Shown here piece after piece: positions 46,901-56,438 of a stretch of DNA of 64,000 bases. The notes under the pieces were generated by a model. It made no database searches. It was not told where the DNA came from and saw only the letters and a list, made by a program, of their open reading frames with translations. Position 1 is the stretch's first letter, and every line of letters starts with the position of its first letter. The translations under genes were made by a program, and so were the position numbers. Location of the stretch: assembly GCF_022129235.1 (NCBI RefSeq), contig NZ_JADQAI010000004.1, forward strand, positions 124,001 to 188,000, read 5' to 3'. Source of the stretch: Psychrobacter sp. Ps6. GTDB taxonomy: Bacteria > Pseudomonadota > Gammaproteobacteria > Pseudomonadales > Moraxellaceae.

Positions 46901-47767
46901 CTAAACCAAACGCTCTGCTAGATAATCAACCAGTAGTCTAATCTTTGGTGATAGTTGACGGTTGTGTGGGTAGATGGCCCAGATGCTTTCTTCAGGCTCT
47001 CTATAGTCATCAAGTAAGCTCGCCAACGCGCCCGATGCCAGATATTTTTGCACATAATAATCAGGCAACTGTACGATACCAAGCCCTTTTAGCGCCGCAT
47101 CAACCAGACTATAGCCGCTGTTGTACTGTATGGAACCAGAGACGCGCAGGTTTTTTTCTGTGCCATTTTCGACAAAATGCCAATAGTCGCGTGTACCCAG
47201 TAGGCAGTTATGTTGACTGAGATCATCAAGCGTGCGCGGCACACCATATTGATGCAGATAAGCAGGTGTCGCACAAACAAAATTGGTGCGCAGGCTAAGC
47301 TTTTTTGCCATCATCGTGGAGTCGCGCAACTTGCCAATACGAATGGCTAAATCATAGCCGCCCTCGACCAAATCAATCTGTTGATTGCTTAAAAAAGCGG
47401 TCACTTCGATCTCGCGATACTGCATCATAAAATCATTGATCAGCGGCAGTAATTGCTGCTCGCCATAAGTCACAGGCGCGGTCAGTTTAATTCTACCTTG
47501 AGGCTTTGATTGCAAATTGCTCACCGCTTGCTCAGCCGCGTCCAAACCATCGAGCACACTGCGGCAATGCTGATAAAACACGCGGCCTTCTTCAGTGAGT
47601 GAGACCTTGCGTGTGGTACGATAGAGTAGCTTTATATTCAATCGCTGCTCTAATGCACTGATCTGGCGGCTGACTTGCGCAGTCGAGATGCCAAGCGTTC
47701 TTGCAGCGCGCGTAAAGCTCTCGTACTCTGCCACACAGACAAACTCACTAATCCCTTCCCAGCGCAT
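46901..47767 (-). CDS. LysR family transcriptional regulator
   Basis: A 288-residue LysR-type regulator. The N-terminal winged helix is typical (FVCVAEYESFTRAARTLGISTAQVSRQISALEQRLNIKL), with an effector-binding domain from about residue 90. The start is reassigned to the ATG at 47767. It is divergent from the formaldehyde dehydrogenase gene, the usual setting for a LysR protein that controls the neighbour and itself. A 14-bp perfect palindrome at 47790-47803, just ahead of both genes, is a candidate operator. The effector is unknown; formaldehyde or a related aldehyde is a guess. Confidence 0.9.
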   Translation of the reverse strand: MRWEGISEFVCVAEYESFTRAARTLGISTAQVSRQISALEQRLNIKLLYRTTRKVSLTEEGRVFYQHCRSVLDGLDAAEQAVSNLQSKPQGRIKLTAPVTYGEQQLLPLINDFMMQYREIEVTAFLSNQQIDLVEGGYDLAIRIGKLRDSTMMAKKLSLRTNFVCATPAYLHQYGVPRTLDDLSQHNCLLGTRDYWHFVENGTEKNLRVSGSIQYNSGYSLVDAALKGLGIVQLPDYYVQKYLASGALASLLDDYREPEESIWAIYPHNRQLSPKIRLLVDYLAERLV

Positions 47768-47789
47768 GATTATTACCAATATGTAAAAG

Positions 47790-47803
47790 ATATTTGCAAA
47801 TAT
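47790..47803. promoter_or_regulatory. Perfect palindrome, candidate LysR operator
   Basis: ATATTTGCAAATAT is a perfect 14-bp palindrome 22 bases upstream of the LysR start and six bases before the -35 box of the putative formaldehyde dehydrogenase promoter. Its symmetry and position suit a LysR-type binding site; binding is not shown. Confidence 0.5.
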
Positions 47804-47809
47804 AGCATA

Positions 47810-47837
47810 TTGTTATCCGCTCAGAAATAAATATAAT
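47810..47837 (+). promoter_or_regulatory. Putative promoter for formaldehyde dehydrogenase
   Basis: TTGTTA at 47810-47815 and a perfect TATAAT at 47832-47837 are spaced 16 bases apart. Transcription from here would give a leader of about 220 bases before the coding start, containing the CTTGCCT/AGGCAAG hairpin at 47882-47904. Confidence 0.45.
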
Positions 47838-48042
47838 GGTTAGTATCAATGTAAATAGATGCTGCTTTATGGTCACCGATGCTTGCCTATATAGGGCAGG
47901 CAAGATAAGCTCAGTCTGTCTTTATCCATTTTAATCACAGAAATCGTGACTATTAAAACGAGCAAATAGCCTTATTGAACAAAAAGAATGATTGGGCGTG
48001 AATGACGTTTTGAGTTTACGCTACGTCATAATCTATCAATAA

Positions 48043-49188
<1,146 letters not shown>

Positions 49189-49254
49189 GCGCCGTTATTG
49201 ACAATGCTGACAGTAATATCAAAATCATGGTTTCAACCTGATGACGCTACAATG

Positions 49255-49290
49255 AAAAAGCTGCTTCAAAATTGAAGCAGCTTTTTTTTG
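49255..49290 (+). terminator. Rho-independent terminator after frmA
   Basis: An 11-bp perfect stem (AGCTGCTTCAA/TTGAAGCAGCT, 49259-49269 with 49272-49282) is followed by seven or more T residues. Confidence 0.92.
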
Positions 49291-49350
49291 CGCTATAGTT
49301 TTTTGAAAGCTAGAGAATAGTAGTTAACAGCAATCTTGCAAACGTAGGTA

Positions 49351-50046
49351 TTAAGCACCCTTTTTGCGAATAATTTGATCCGCTAGGGTCGATAAATCTG
49401 ATGCGATCAAATCTGGCACGGGCACATTTGGAGCACTCAGCATCTCGTTATATGGGCGAGTCAAAAAGGCACCGCGACAGCCTACCGCTTGCGCGCCGAT
49501 GGTATCCCAGAGATGACAAGCGACAAGGCACAAGTCTGATGTCTTAACATCAAGCGTATCAGCCACCATTTGGTAAGTTTCAGGTGCTGGCTTGAACTTA
49601 CTAACAGTCTCAACACTAAAATGCTGCTCAAAGAACTGACTTAGTCCCGCTTTCTCCAATGGTGTTGGAGACGCGCTGCTCGCTGAATTGGTTAGTGTGA
49701 CCAATCGAAATCCTGCATTGCGCAGTCGTGTCAGTGCTGGTGCGGCATCAGGATGCGCCGGCAACGCACTCATTCTTTCTTTAAACTCATCGATATCAGA
49801 CTCTGTCAGCGTCACTTGTCTGATATCTGCAATCATGTGTAGTGTGCCAACGCCAATCTCACCGAAAGGCGTATAGAGGCCAGATAGCGTCATGGTTTGA
49901 GAATATAGTACCAGCTGAGCGAACCATTCGCGTAAGACATTTTGCTTGCCAAACACTCGCGTAAAAAAAGGCGTGAGCGTGTCTATATCGAGTAGTGTCT
50001 CATTGACGTCAAACACAATAATCGAAGGAAAGCGTTCAGAAGACAT
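49351..50046 (-). CDS. Haloacid dehalogenase type II (HAD superfamily)
   Basis: A 231-residue HAD-superfamily hydrolase of the L-2-haloacid dehalogenase type. The nucleophile Asp13 sits in IIVFDVNETLLD; motif II is LVTLTNSASS near residue 117, and motif III/IV include KPAPETYQMVADTL and LVACHLWDTIGAQAVG. The DVNETLLD variant is common in this subgroup. It would hydrolyse 2-haloacids or a related ester; the natural substrate is not known. AAGGATG supports the ATG. It is followed by frmA on the opposite strand. Confidence 0.85.
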   Translation of the reverse strand: MSSERFPSIIVFDVNETLLDIDTLTPFFTRVFGKQNVLREWFAQLVLYSQTMTLSGLYTPFGEIGVGTLHMIADIRQVTLTESDIDEFKERMSALPAHPDAAPALTRLRNAGFRLVTLTNSASSASPTPLEKAGLSQFFEQHFSVETVSKFKPAPETYQMVADTLDVKTSDLCLVACHLWDTIGAQAVGCRGAFLTRPYNEMLSAPNVPVPDLIASDLSTLADQIIRKKGA

Positions 50047-50090
50047 AAAGCATCCTTGTATAAAATAACATTTTTATAATGACAGACGGT

Positions 50091-50744
50091 TTAGTCGGTT
50101 ATATTTGCCAATTGTTCTAATATACTGACGTAATTTTCAACCCCTTGTGCACCGCTGACCAAATGACGCTCGTTGAAGATAATCGCTGGCACGCTTTGAA
50201 TGCCTTGCTGTTGCCAGTGCTGTTCTTCTGCTCGTACTTCTTTTGCAAAGAACTGACCTTCTAGCACTGCCAGTGCCTCACTACGGTCCAGTCCAGTCTC
50301 TGCTGCAATGTCAGCAAGTACGTTGATATCGGAGATGTTCCTATTATTGGTAAAATGCGCCGCAAATAACGCTTGTTTTAACTCATGCATACTGCCTTGC
50401 TGGTCAGCGAAATGTAGCAGCTGATGCAGATTAAACGTATTGTGCATGCGCGTGTCATCATTGAAGTTGAACTCAAAACTAACCTCGCGGCCCGCCTCGC
50501 CCATTCTGATCCGGCTAGCATCTGACTCTTCCTTAGTCGAGCCATACTTTTCGATAATGTGCTCACGCAAGTTTTGCCCCTCGCTTGGCATATTGGGGTT
50601 TAGCTCAAACGGATGCCAATGAATGGTATGTGCGGTATTGGTTTGCTCAAGGGCTTTTGCCAGTTGGCGATAGCCGATGACGCACCAAGGGCAGACAACG
50701 TCTGAGACGATGTCTATTCGGAGTGGTTTTTCTGATGTGCTCAT
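50091..50744 (-). CDS. DsbA family oxidoreductase (FrnE-like)
   Basis: A 217-residue thioredoxin-fold protein of the DsbA/FrnE group. The active-site pair is C18-P-W-C21 in DVVCPWCVIGYRQL; the helical insertion (about residues 65-150) and the cis-Pro region GIQSVPAIIF are present. There is no signal peptide, so it is cytoplasmic and likely a disulfide isomerase or a glutathione-linked enzyme rather than a periplasmic DsbA. FrnE-type proteins are linked to polyketide synthesis and oxidative stress. GAGGA precedes the ATG; a HAD gene follows 44 bases downstream. Confidence 0.88.
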   Translation of the reverse strand: MSTSEKPLRIDIVSDVVCPWCVIGYRQLAKALEQTNTAHTIHWHPFELNPNMPSEGQNLREHIIEKYGSTKEESDASRIRMGEAGREVSFEFNFNDDTRMHNTFNLHQLLHFADQQGSMHELKQALFAAHFTNNRNISDINVLADIAAETGLDRSEALAVLEGQFFAKEVRAEEQHWQQQGIQSVPAIIFNERHLVSGAQGVENYVSILEQLANITD

Positions 50745-51143
50745 ATGTCCTCGCAGGTATTGTCATTTGTATTTTATTTAAGATTTTCTTAGATGGGTAT
50801 ATCGGGCAGCGCTATCTAAAGGGATTGGCTCGCTGCAAAATAACTCAGTCAATACTAAGAGAATGAGGGAGTGATTACAATGTAGTCTGCACAGTCTGCG
50901 TTATCACTTAGGTAGCTCAATTGTAACTATTATCAGTAGGATAGCCGAAATTTTTGCAAAAACGACTTAACAACTGACGCATTGATAACAAAACCCATGA
51001 TTACTTAACCAATCTGCCGTGGTCACAAAACAGGTTTTTATTTAAAGTTGCTCCATTGAAATTAGCGATGATTATTTATAAACCATGCTAATACTAATAA
51101 ATTAATAAACGATAAAAACTTAACACTCAGTATGGGGTCATAT
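50745..51143. other. Intergenic region before nfsB
   Basis: About 400 bases between divergent genes with nothing I can support as a gene, repeat or structured RNA. It must contain the promoters of the DsbA-like gene and nfsB, but no good promoter hexamers stand out. Confidence 0.35.
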
Positions 51144-51800
51144 ATGAAAAATATCACTGAAGCAATGAGATGGCGTTACAGCACCAAAGAATTTGATACC
51201 AATAAAAAAATATCAGCAGAAGACTTTCAGAGTCTAAAAGATATCTTACGTCTCAGTCCGTCGAGCACCAATATTCAACCTTGGCATTTTGTGATTGCTG
51301 ATGACGAAGCTGGCAAAGCTCGAATTGCTAAAGGCACAGAGGGAATGTATGAATTCAATGATGCCAAAGTAAAAGATGCCTCGCATGTCATCGTATTCTG
51401 TAGCCGTGTCTATGCTGATGACGAGTTTTTGAACGAAGTGCTCGACAAAGAAGATGCCGATGGTCGCTTTGCAGAACCAAAATTCAAAGAGCAAATGCAT
51501 CAAACGCGTAAAATGTTTTTGGACATCCGCCGTTACGAGCAAAAAGCTGAGCCGCATTGGTTGATAGAGCAACTATATCTCAACATGGGGGCTTTGCTAC
51601 TAGGCGCCGCTACTTTGGGTATCGATGCTGTACCAATGGAAGGCGCAGATTTAAAAGCGCTTGATGAAGAGTTTGATTTACGTAATAAGGGCTATACAGC
51701 GGTCGCAATAGTTTCTCTTGGCTATCGTAGTGAAGATGATTTTAATGCTGATTTGCCTAAGTCTCGATTTGACGAAGAAACAATCATCACCAAAGCCTAA
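51144..51800 (+). CDS. nfsB: NAD(P)H nitroreductase, NfsB type
   Basis: An FMN-dependent, oxygen-insensitive nitroreductase that reduces nitroaromatics and quinones with NAD(P)H. The 218-residue sequence follows E. coli NfsB (217) throughout: RWRYSTKEFDTNKKIS at the N-terminus (FMN phosphate-binding), LRLSPSSTNIQPWHFVIAD, and the C-terminal KGYTAVAIVSLGYRSEDD. The start is taken at 51144, where GGGGT provides spacing; an ATG four codons earlier is possible. A terminator follows. Confidence 0.92.
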   Translation: MKNITEAMRWRYSTKEFDTNKKISAEDFQSLKDILRLSPSSTNIQPWHFVIADDEAGKARIAKGTEGMYEFNDAKVKDASHVIVFCSRVYADDEFLNEVLDKEDADGRFAEPKFKEQMHQTRKMFLDIRRYEQKAEPHWLIEQLYLNMGALLLGAATLGIDAVPMEGADLKALDEEFDLRNKGYTAVAIVSLGYRSEDDFNADLPKSRFDEETIITKA

Positions 51801-51847
51801 TTTGACTTGTTTGATTTGAAATGATTATTCTAAAGTAGATTCATAAT

Positions 51848-51881
51848 AGCCCTATAAACTTCCGTTTGTGGGGCTTTTCTT
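51848..51881 (+). terminator. Terminator after nfsB
   Basis: A 12-bp imperfect stem (51848-51859 with 51864-51875, outer pairs AGCCC and GGGCT) with a 4-base loop is followed by TTTT. Confidence 0.7.
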
Positions 51882-52227
51882 TATTAAAATCTATTTAATA
51901 TACTACCTATTTCTAAAAAATAGATTGCCCACTTCACAGAGCAGATTGCTAAATCATATAGCCTGAGTTTGAGTGCTGATAAATTAAAAGCAATTAATAC
52001 TAGCTAGCAGCGGATGATTAGGTTAATTGAGGTAAATGATTATCAATTAGCCTACAGCGATTGGTAGTGCTCACTTTCAGGTACTGCCTCGGTTTAAAAA
52101 CTACACTGTAATAACTACAAAGTTAACACAAAATATCGTCCTCAATAAGACATAATCAATTTATTGACGCCGTAACAGCGAGGCGTTTTACTACTCCCTT
52201 ATATTCATCTGCCAGCGAGAAGCCAGC
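51882..52227. other. Intergenic region upstream of the aldehyde oxidoreductase operon
   Basis: About 345 bases, AT-rich, without a gene. A short stem (ACGCC/GGCGT, 52167-52171 with 52182-52186) followed by TTTT lies about 40 bases before the operon; it could attenuate transcription but is weak. I see no match to a molybdenum cofactor riboswitch. Confidence 0.35.
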
Positions 52228-52899
52228 ATGTCTACCTTGACGTTAACAATCAATAAGCAGGATTATCAGCTCGAGAATCTTGACGCCCGTACGACATTGC
52301 TCGATGTCTGTCGTCAGCACTTACAAATTACCGGACCCAAAAAAGGCTGTGACCACGGTCAATGTGGGGCCTGCACCATGCTCATCAATGGACGACGAGT
52401 CAACTCCTGTCTGACACTTGCCGTCATGCATGATGGTGATGAGATTACGACCATCGAAGGCATCGGTATGCCGGACTCACTATCGGCGCTGCAACAAGCG
52501 TTCAAAGATAACGACGCGTTTCAGTGCGGGTACTGTACACCAGGTCAAATCTGTTCAGCGACTGCATTGATAGAAGAAGTAAAGCAGAATTGGCCAAGCC
52601 ATGTGAGCACCGATCTACAGAATCCTGATAGCCTGCTTGTACAAGAAATCGCTGAGCGAATGAGTGGCAATATCTGCCGTTGCTCCGCTTATCCTAATAT
52701 TATCAAAGCCATCTCACAAGTGCTAGAGAATGAAGCATCAGCGTCTACCTCTAAGACAGCTGACAACGCTGCGCAACACTCAAGCGTAACAGGTATTTGG
52801 TCACCGCCGCCTAGTGAGACGCAACTTGGCAAAAACTCATCAAATAATAAGATTGCAAATAACAAAACAGCAAATGGTACAACAGGAGGCCGCTCATGA
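52228..52899 (+). CDS. paoA: Aldehyde oxidoreductase 2Fe-2S subunit (PaoA-like)
   Basis: The small subunit of a heterotrimeric molybdenum hydroxylase. Two [2Fe-2S] clusters are complete: plant-type C41, C46, C49, C61 and the second cluster C100, C103, C150, C152. E. coli PaoA has a Tat signal and works in the periplasm; here none is present, so the complex should be cytoplasmic. A C-terminal tail of about 50 residues (rich in Asn, Ser, Thr; from about 173) is extra. It overlaps the next gene by 4 bases (ATGA). Confidence 0.93.
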   Translation: MSTLTLTINKQDYQLENLDARTTLLDVCRQHLQITGPKKGCDHGQCGACTMLINGRRVNSCLTLAVMHDGDEITTIEGIGMPDSLSALQQAFKDNDAFQCGYCTPGQICSATALIEEVKQNWPSHVSTDLQNPDSLLVQEIAERMSGNICRCSAYPNIIKAISQVLENEASASTSKTADNAAQHSSVTGIWSPPPSETQLGKNSSNNKIANNKTANGTTGGRS

Positions 52900-53888
52900 A
52901 ACGCTTTGAATATAGCCGTGCTGATGCACCAGAGCAAGCCGCGACATCTGCCAGTAGTAAAGATGCTTCTTTTATCGCAGGTGGTACCAACTTATTAGAC
53001 TTGATGAAGTTAGAGATTGAGACACCCATCAAACTCGTCGATATTACGCGTCTTGACTTAGAGCAAGTAGAAACGACTGCTGATGGTGGTTTGCGTATTG
53101 GTACACTTGTGACCAATAGTGATTTAGCCGCGCATCCTGATGTGATTGCCAATTATCCAGTATTGTCCCGAGCTATTTTAGCAGGGGCGACTGGTCAGCT
53201 ACGTAACAAAGCAACGACGGGTGGCAACTTCTTGCAGCGCACTCGTTGCTATTATTTTTATCAAACAGACAGCGCTTGTAACAAACGTGAACCGGGCACA
53301 GGCTGTCCTGCTATTAATGGTGAGAATCGTACGCTAGCTATTCTAGGTACGAGCGATGCCTGTATTTCTCAGCATCCATCTGACATGGCAGTGGCCATGC
53401 GCTTGCTGGATGCCACTATTGAGACAATAAAGGCGGACGGATCGACTCGCGCTATCGATATCAAAGATTTTTATTGCTTGCCAAAAGACACGCCGCATAT
53501 CGAAAACGTGCTAGAAGCAGGCGAGTTGATTACTCATGTTGTACTACCTGCCCCTATCAAGGGTATGCATACCTATGACAAAGTGCGAGACCGTGCTTCT
53601 TATGCCTTTGCACTGGTATCTTGTGCCGCAGTCATCGATGCTGATGACAATGGCAACCTAAAGACAGTACGTTTGGCGTTCGGCGGCATCGGTACTAAGC
53701 CATGGCGTAATGAAGAGGTTGAGGCACTATTAACAGACACCAATGGCAACAGCGATGTTATCACGCAGGCCGCTGATCTGTTATTGCATGATGCCAAAGG
53801 GAATGGTCAAAACGACTTTAAAATACCATTGACGCGTCGCCTATTAAAACAAGTCATTCAGCGCGCACTAGCGGGCGAGGGAGCATAA
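52896..53888 (+). CDS. paoB: Aldehyde oxidoreductase FAD subunit (PaoB-like)
   Basis: The FAD-binding middle subunit, 330 residues. The FAD contacts FIAGGTNLLDLMK (about residues 28-40) and the TGQLRNKATTGGNFLQRTRC segment are typical of the xanthine dehydrogenase family. It has the extra [4Fe-4S] insertion known from E. coli PaoB: four cysteines in QRTRC, DSACNKR, GTGC and SDACISQHPSDM. Electrons flow from the molybdenum centre through the clusters to FAD. It overlaps paoA by 4 bases and ends 2 bases before paoC. Confidence 0.93.
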   Translation: MKRFEYSRADAPEQAATSASSKDASFIAGGTNLLDLMKLEIETPIKLVDITRLDLEQVETTADGGLRIGTLVTNSDLAAHPDVIANYPVLSRAILAGATGQLRNKATTGGNFLQRTRCYYFYQTDSACNKREPGTGCPAINGENRTLAILGTSDACISQHPSDMAVAMRLLDATIETIKADGSTRAIDIKDFYCLPKDTPHIENVLEAGELITHVVLPAPIKGMHTYDKVRDRASYAFALVSCAAVIDADDNGNLKTVRLAFGGIGTKPWRNEEVEALLTDTNGNSDVITQAADLLLHDAKGNGQNDFKIPLTRRLLKQVIQRALAGEGA

Positions 53889-53890
53889 TC

Positions 53891-56314
53891 ATGGCACTAT
53901 TAGAATCAATCACACAGTCAGAACCAACCAAAAAAATGACCATGGATGAGCCTGTTGAAACGCTATTTAGTACAACGGCAAGCAAATTGGTCGGTAAGCC
54001 TATCAACCGTGTTGATGGTTCGCTAAAGGTTAGCGGCCAAGCAAAATACAGTGCTGAAATACACTTGGACAATCAAGCCTATGGTGTCTTGGTAGGCGCG
54101 ACCATTGCCAAAGGGCGAGTTGAGAGTATTGATAATGATTCGCTAAAGGGTATTCCTAATATTATTAAGGTCGTGACTGATCCTGAGCATTTCTTACGTA
54201 ACTCTCAACAAGGTGGACTAAAAAAAGCACCGACGCAGGGAGCGACTGAGATTTTTTATCATGGTCAGCCTATTGCGGTCGTCATCGCTGAGACTTTTGA
54301 AGCGGCGAGAGAAGGCGCGAAGGCGCTTAAAGTTACCTATACAGATGAGACTGATCAAGCAGCATTAAACTTTACTCAAGAGCTATCTAATGCACACGCG
54401 GTCGATGAGAAGAAAGGCTCAGACAAAAACTATGTCCAAGGTGACCCGGATCAAGGTTTAGCTGATGCAGCAGTGACCGTTGATCGCTTTTATCATACTC
54501 CAAGTCAAAACAGCTCTGCGATGGAGCCACATGCAACGTTGGCTCATTGGGAAGACGATAAGCTCGTTCTGTATACTGCCAATCAGATGCTGGCTTCTTG
54601 CAAACAGCAAGTCATGGATGCGCTAGATTTGAGTGAAGATCAAGTACAACTGATCGCACACTATGTCGGTGGTGGGTTCGGTAGTAAGCTCGGTATTGCT
54701 CCTGAATCTATTGCGGCGGCGATTGCTGCAAAAGATCTGGGTCGTCCTGTGTTGATCACTATGACGCGTCCGCAAGTAATGGAGGCGACAATCCGACGCT
54801 CAAACACGCGTCAGCGTATCGCAATCGGCGCGAACAATGACGGCGTGATTGATACATTGATTCACGATACGATCTCTAGTAATTTGCCAGATGAAGCTTT
54901 TTTCGAGCCGACTGCTTTATCTACGCACTATTTATATAGTGGCAAAAACCGCCGCGTAAATTATGAATTGGTAGATATGAACCAAGTATTAGCAGGCTCG
55001 ATGCGTGCGCCTGGGGAAGCGGTTGGAATGATTGCCGTTGAGTGTGCAATGGATGAGTTGGCTACTCAGTTAGAGCTTGATCCTATCGAGTTGCGTCGTC
55101 GCAATGAACCCGAAAAAGACCCCACTAAAGACATTCCATTTTCGACACGTAAGCTAATTGAATGTATGGAGCAAGGTGCCAAGCAGTTTGGTTGGGATAA
55201 ACGAAACGCCAAACCTGCCAGTCAATTAGAAGGTGACTGGTGGATAGGTACAGGCATGGCAGCTGCTGCACGTGGCAACCAACTACAGGCATCTGAAGCG
55301 CGTGCAACCCTACAGGTAGATGAGTCAAAAGCACTCGGTATCAAAGCAGTTATCGAGACAGACATGACAGACATTGGTACAGGGTCTTATACGGTGTTTT
55401 CTCAGGTAGCAGCAGACCTGTTAGGACTGCCTATTGACCATGTTGAGATGAAGCTAGGTGATAGTGCATTGCCACCAGCGTCCGGTTCGGGTGGCAGTTG
55501 GGGTGCTGCGAGTGCGGGTAGTAGTGTCTATCTTGCTTGTGAGCAGCTGCGTGAAATGCTAGCAGAAAAAGTCGGTCTGTATCCTGACAACATTCAGTTA
55601 GACAATGGTCAAATTAAAAAAGCAGGCGAGCATGATTCAACAGCAATGGAAGCTGCTAAAAAGAGCAGCCAATTATTTGCTGAAAGCACTATTGATAAGC
55701 TATCGCAAACCACAGGGCTTTCGTTATCAGGACAGTCAGCATCACAAGAGTATGACTTTGACAATACAGAGGCTTACGCGCTTGCAGAAGTAGTGGCTGA
55801 CTATGAAGAGCAAAAAATCAGTGCCAAAGGTCAAATAAATCCAGGTAAGAATGGCAAAAAATATCGTCAGTCGTCGTTTGGTGCTAACTTCGCTGAAGTC
55901 GCTGTTCATAAAGTGACAGGTGAGATTCGGGTCAAGCGCATGACAGGTGCATTTGCCGCGGGTCGTATTCTGAACCACAAAACAGCGACCTCACAATGCT
56001 ATGGTGGTATGGTGTTCGGTATCGGCTCAGCATTAATGGAGGAAATCATCCATGATAAACGTGACGGTCGTCTCTGTAATCACGACCTTGCCGAGTACCA
56101 TGTGCCAGTCAATGCAGATGTACCGCAGTTAGATGTCATATTGGTAGAAGAGGATGATCCGTATACCAATCCAATGCACATTAAGGGCATCGGCGAGACG
56201 GCTATTGCAGGTGCGGCTGCTGCGATTGCCAATGCTGTCTACAATGCAGTTGGTGTCCGTGTTTATGATTTCCCGATTACACTTGATAAGCTGCTTTATG
56301 AGATGCCAGAGTAG
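53891..56314 (+). CDS. paoC: Aldehyde oxidoreductase molybdenum-binding subunit (PaoC-like)
   Basis: The large catalytic subunit, which binds the molybdopterin cofactor and hydroxylates aldehydes to acids with water as oxygen source. At 807 residues it exceeds E. coli PaoC (732). Signatures include GHYVGGGFGSK-type AHYVGGGFGSKLG, RAPGEAVGM, SGSGGSWGAASAG, and the catalytic Glu769 in IGETAIAGAAAAI. An insert of about 70 residues (from about 605, LSQTTGLSLSGQSAS on) accounts for the extra length. No Tat signal. The substrate cannot be told. A terminator follows the gene. Confidence 0.93.
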   Translation: MALLESITQSEPTKKMTMDEPVETLFSTTASKLVGKPINRVDGSLKVSGQAKYSAEIHLDNQAYGVLVGATIAKGRVESIDNDSLKGIPNIIKVVTDPEHFLRNSQQGGLKKAPTQGATEIFYHGQPIAVVIAETFEAAREGAKALKVTYTDETDQAALNFTQELSNAHAVDEKKGSDKNYVQGDPDQGLADAAVTVDRFYHTPSQNSSAMEPHATLAHWEDDKLVLYTANQMLASCKQQVMDALDLSEDQVQLIAHYVGGGFGSKLGIAPESIAAAIAAKDLGRPVLITMTRPQVMEATIRRSNTRQRIAIGANNDGVIDTLIHDTISSNLPDEAFFEPTALSTHYLYSGKNRRVNYELVDMNQVLAGSMRAPGEAVGMIAVECAMDELATQLELDPIELRRRNEPEKDPTKDIPFSTRKLIECMEQGAKQFGWDKRNAKPASQLEGDWWIGTGMAAAARGNQLQASEARATLQVDESKALGIKAVIETDMTDIGTGSYTVFSQVAADLLGLPIDHVEMKLGDSALPPASGSGGSWGAASAGSSVYLACEQLREMLAEKVGLYPDNIQLDNGQIKKAGEHDSTAMEAAKKSSQLFAESTIDKLSQTTGLSLSGQSASQEYDFDNTEAYALAEVVADYEEQKISAKGQINPGKNGKKYRQSSFGANFAEVAVHKVTGEIRVKRMTGAFAAGRILNHKTATSQCYGGMVFGIGSALMEEIIHDKRDGRLCNHDLAEYHVPVNADVPQLDVILVEEDDPYTNPMHIKGIGETAIAGAAAAIANAVYNAVGVRVYDFPITLDKLLYEMPE

Positions 56315-56333
56315 TTTTATCAGCTTATGTATG

Positions 56334-56364
56334 ACAAGAACCCGCTTACTGAGCGGGTTTTTGT
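56334..56364 (+). terminator. Terminator after paoC
   Basis: A 13-bp stem (56334-56346 with 56352-56364, core AACCCGCT/AGCGGGTT) with a 5-base loop and an internal T tract lies 19 bases past the stop. Downstream genes may need partial read-through or their own promoter. Confidence 0.85.
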
Positions 56365-56438
56365 AACTGGGTCGGCAGTATATTTTAGTACTATCAAAAA
56401 ACTCACTATCAAAAAATAATTATTAAATAAGAGGCATT

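Noticed and set aside
52141..52227. Molybdenum cofactor riboswitch before the aldehyde oxidoreductase operon
   Set aside because: Only one short 5-bp stem is visible; the multi-stem Moco RNA pattern is not there.
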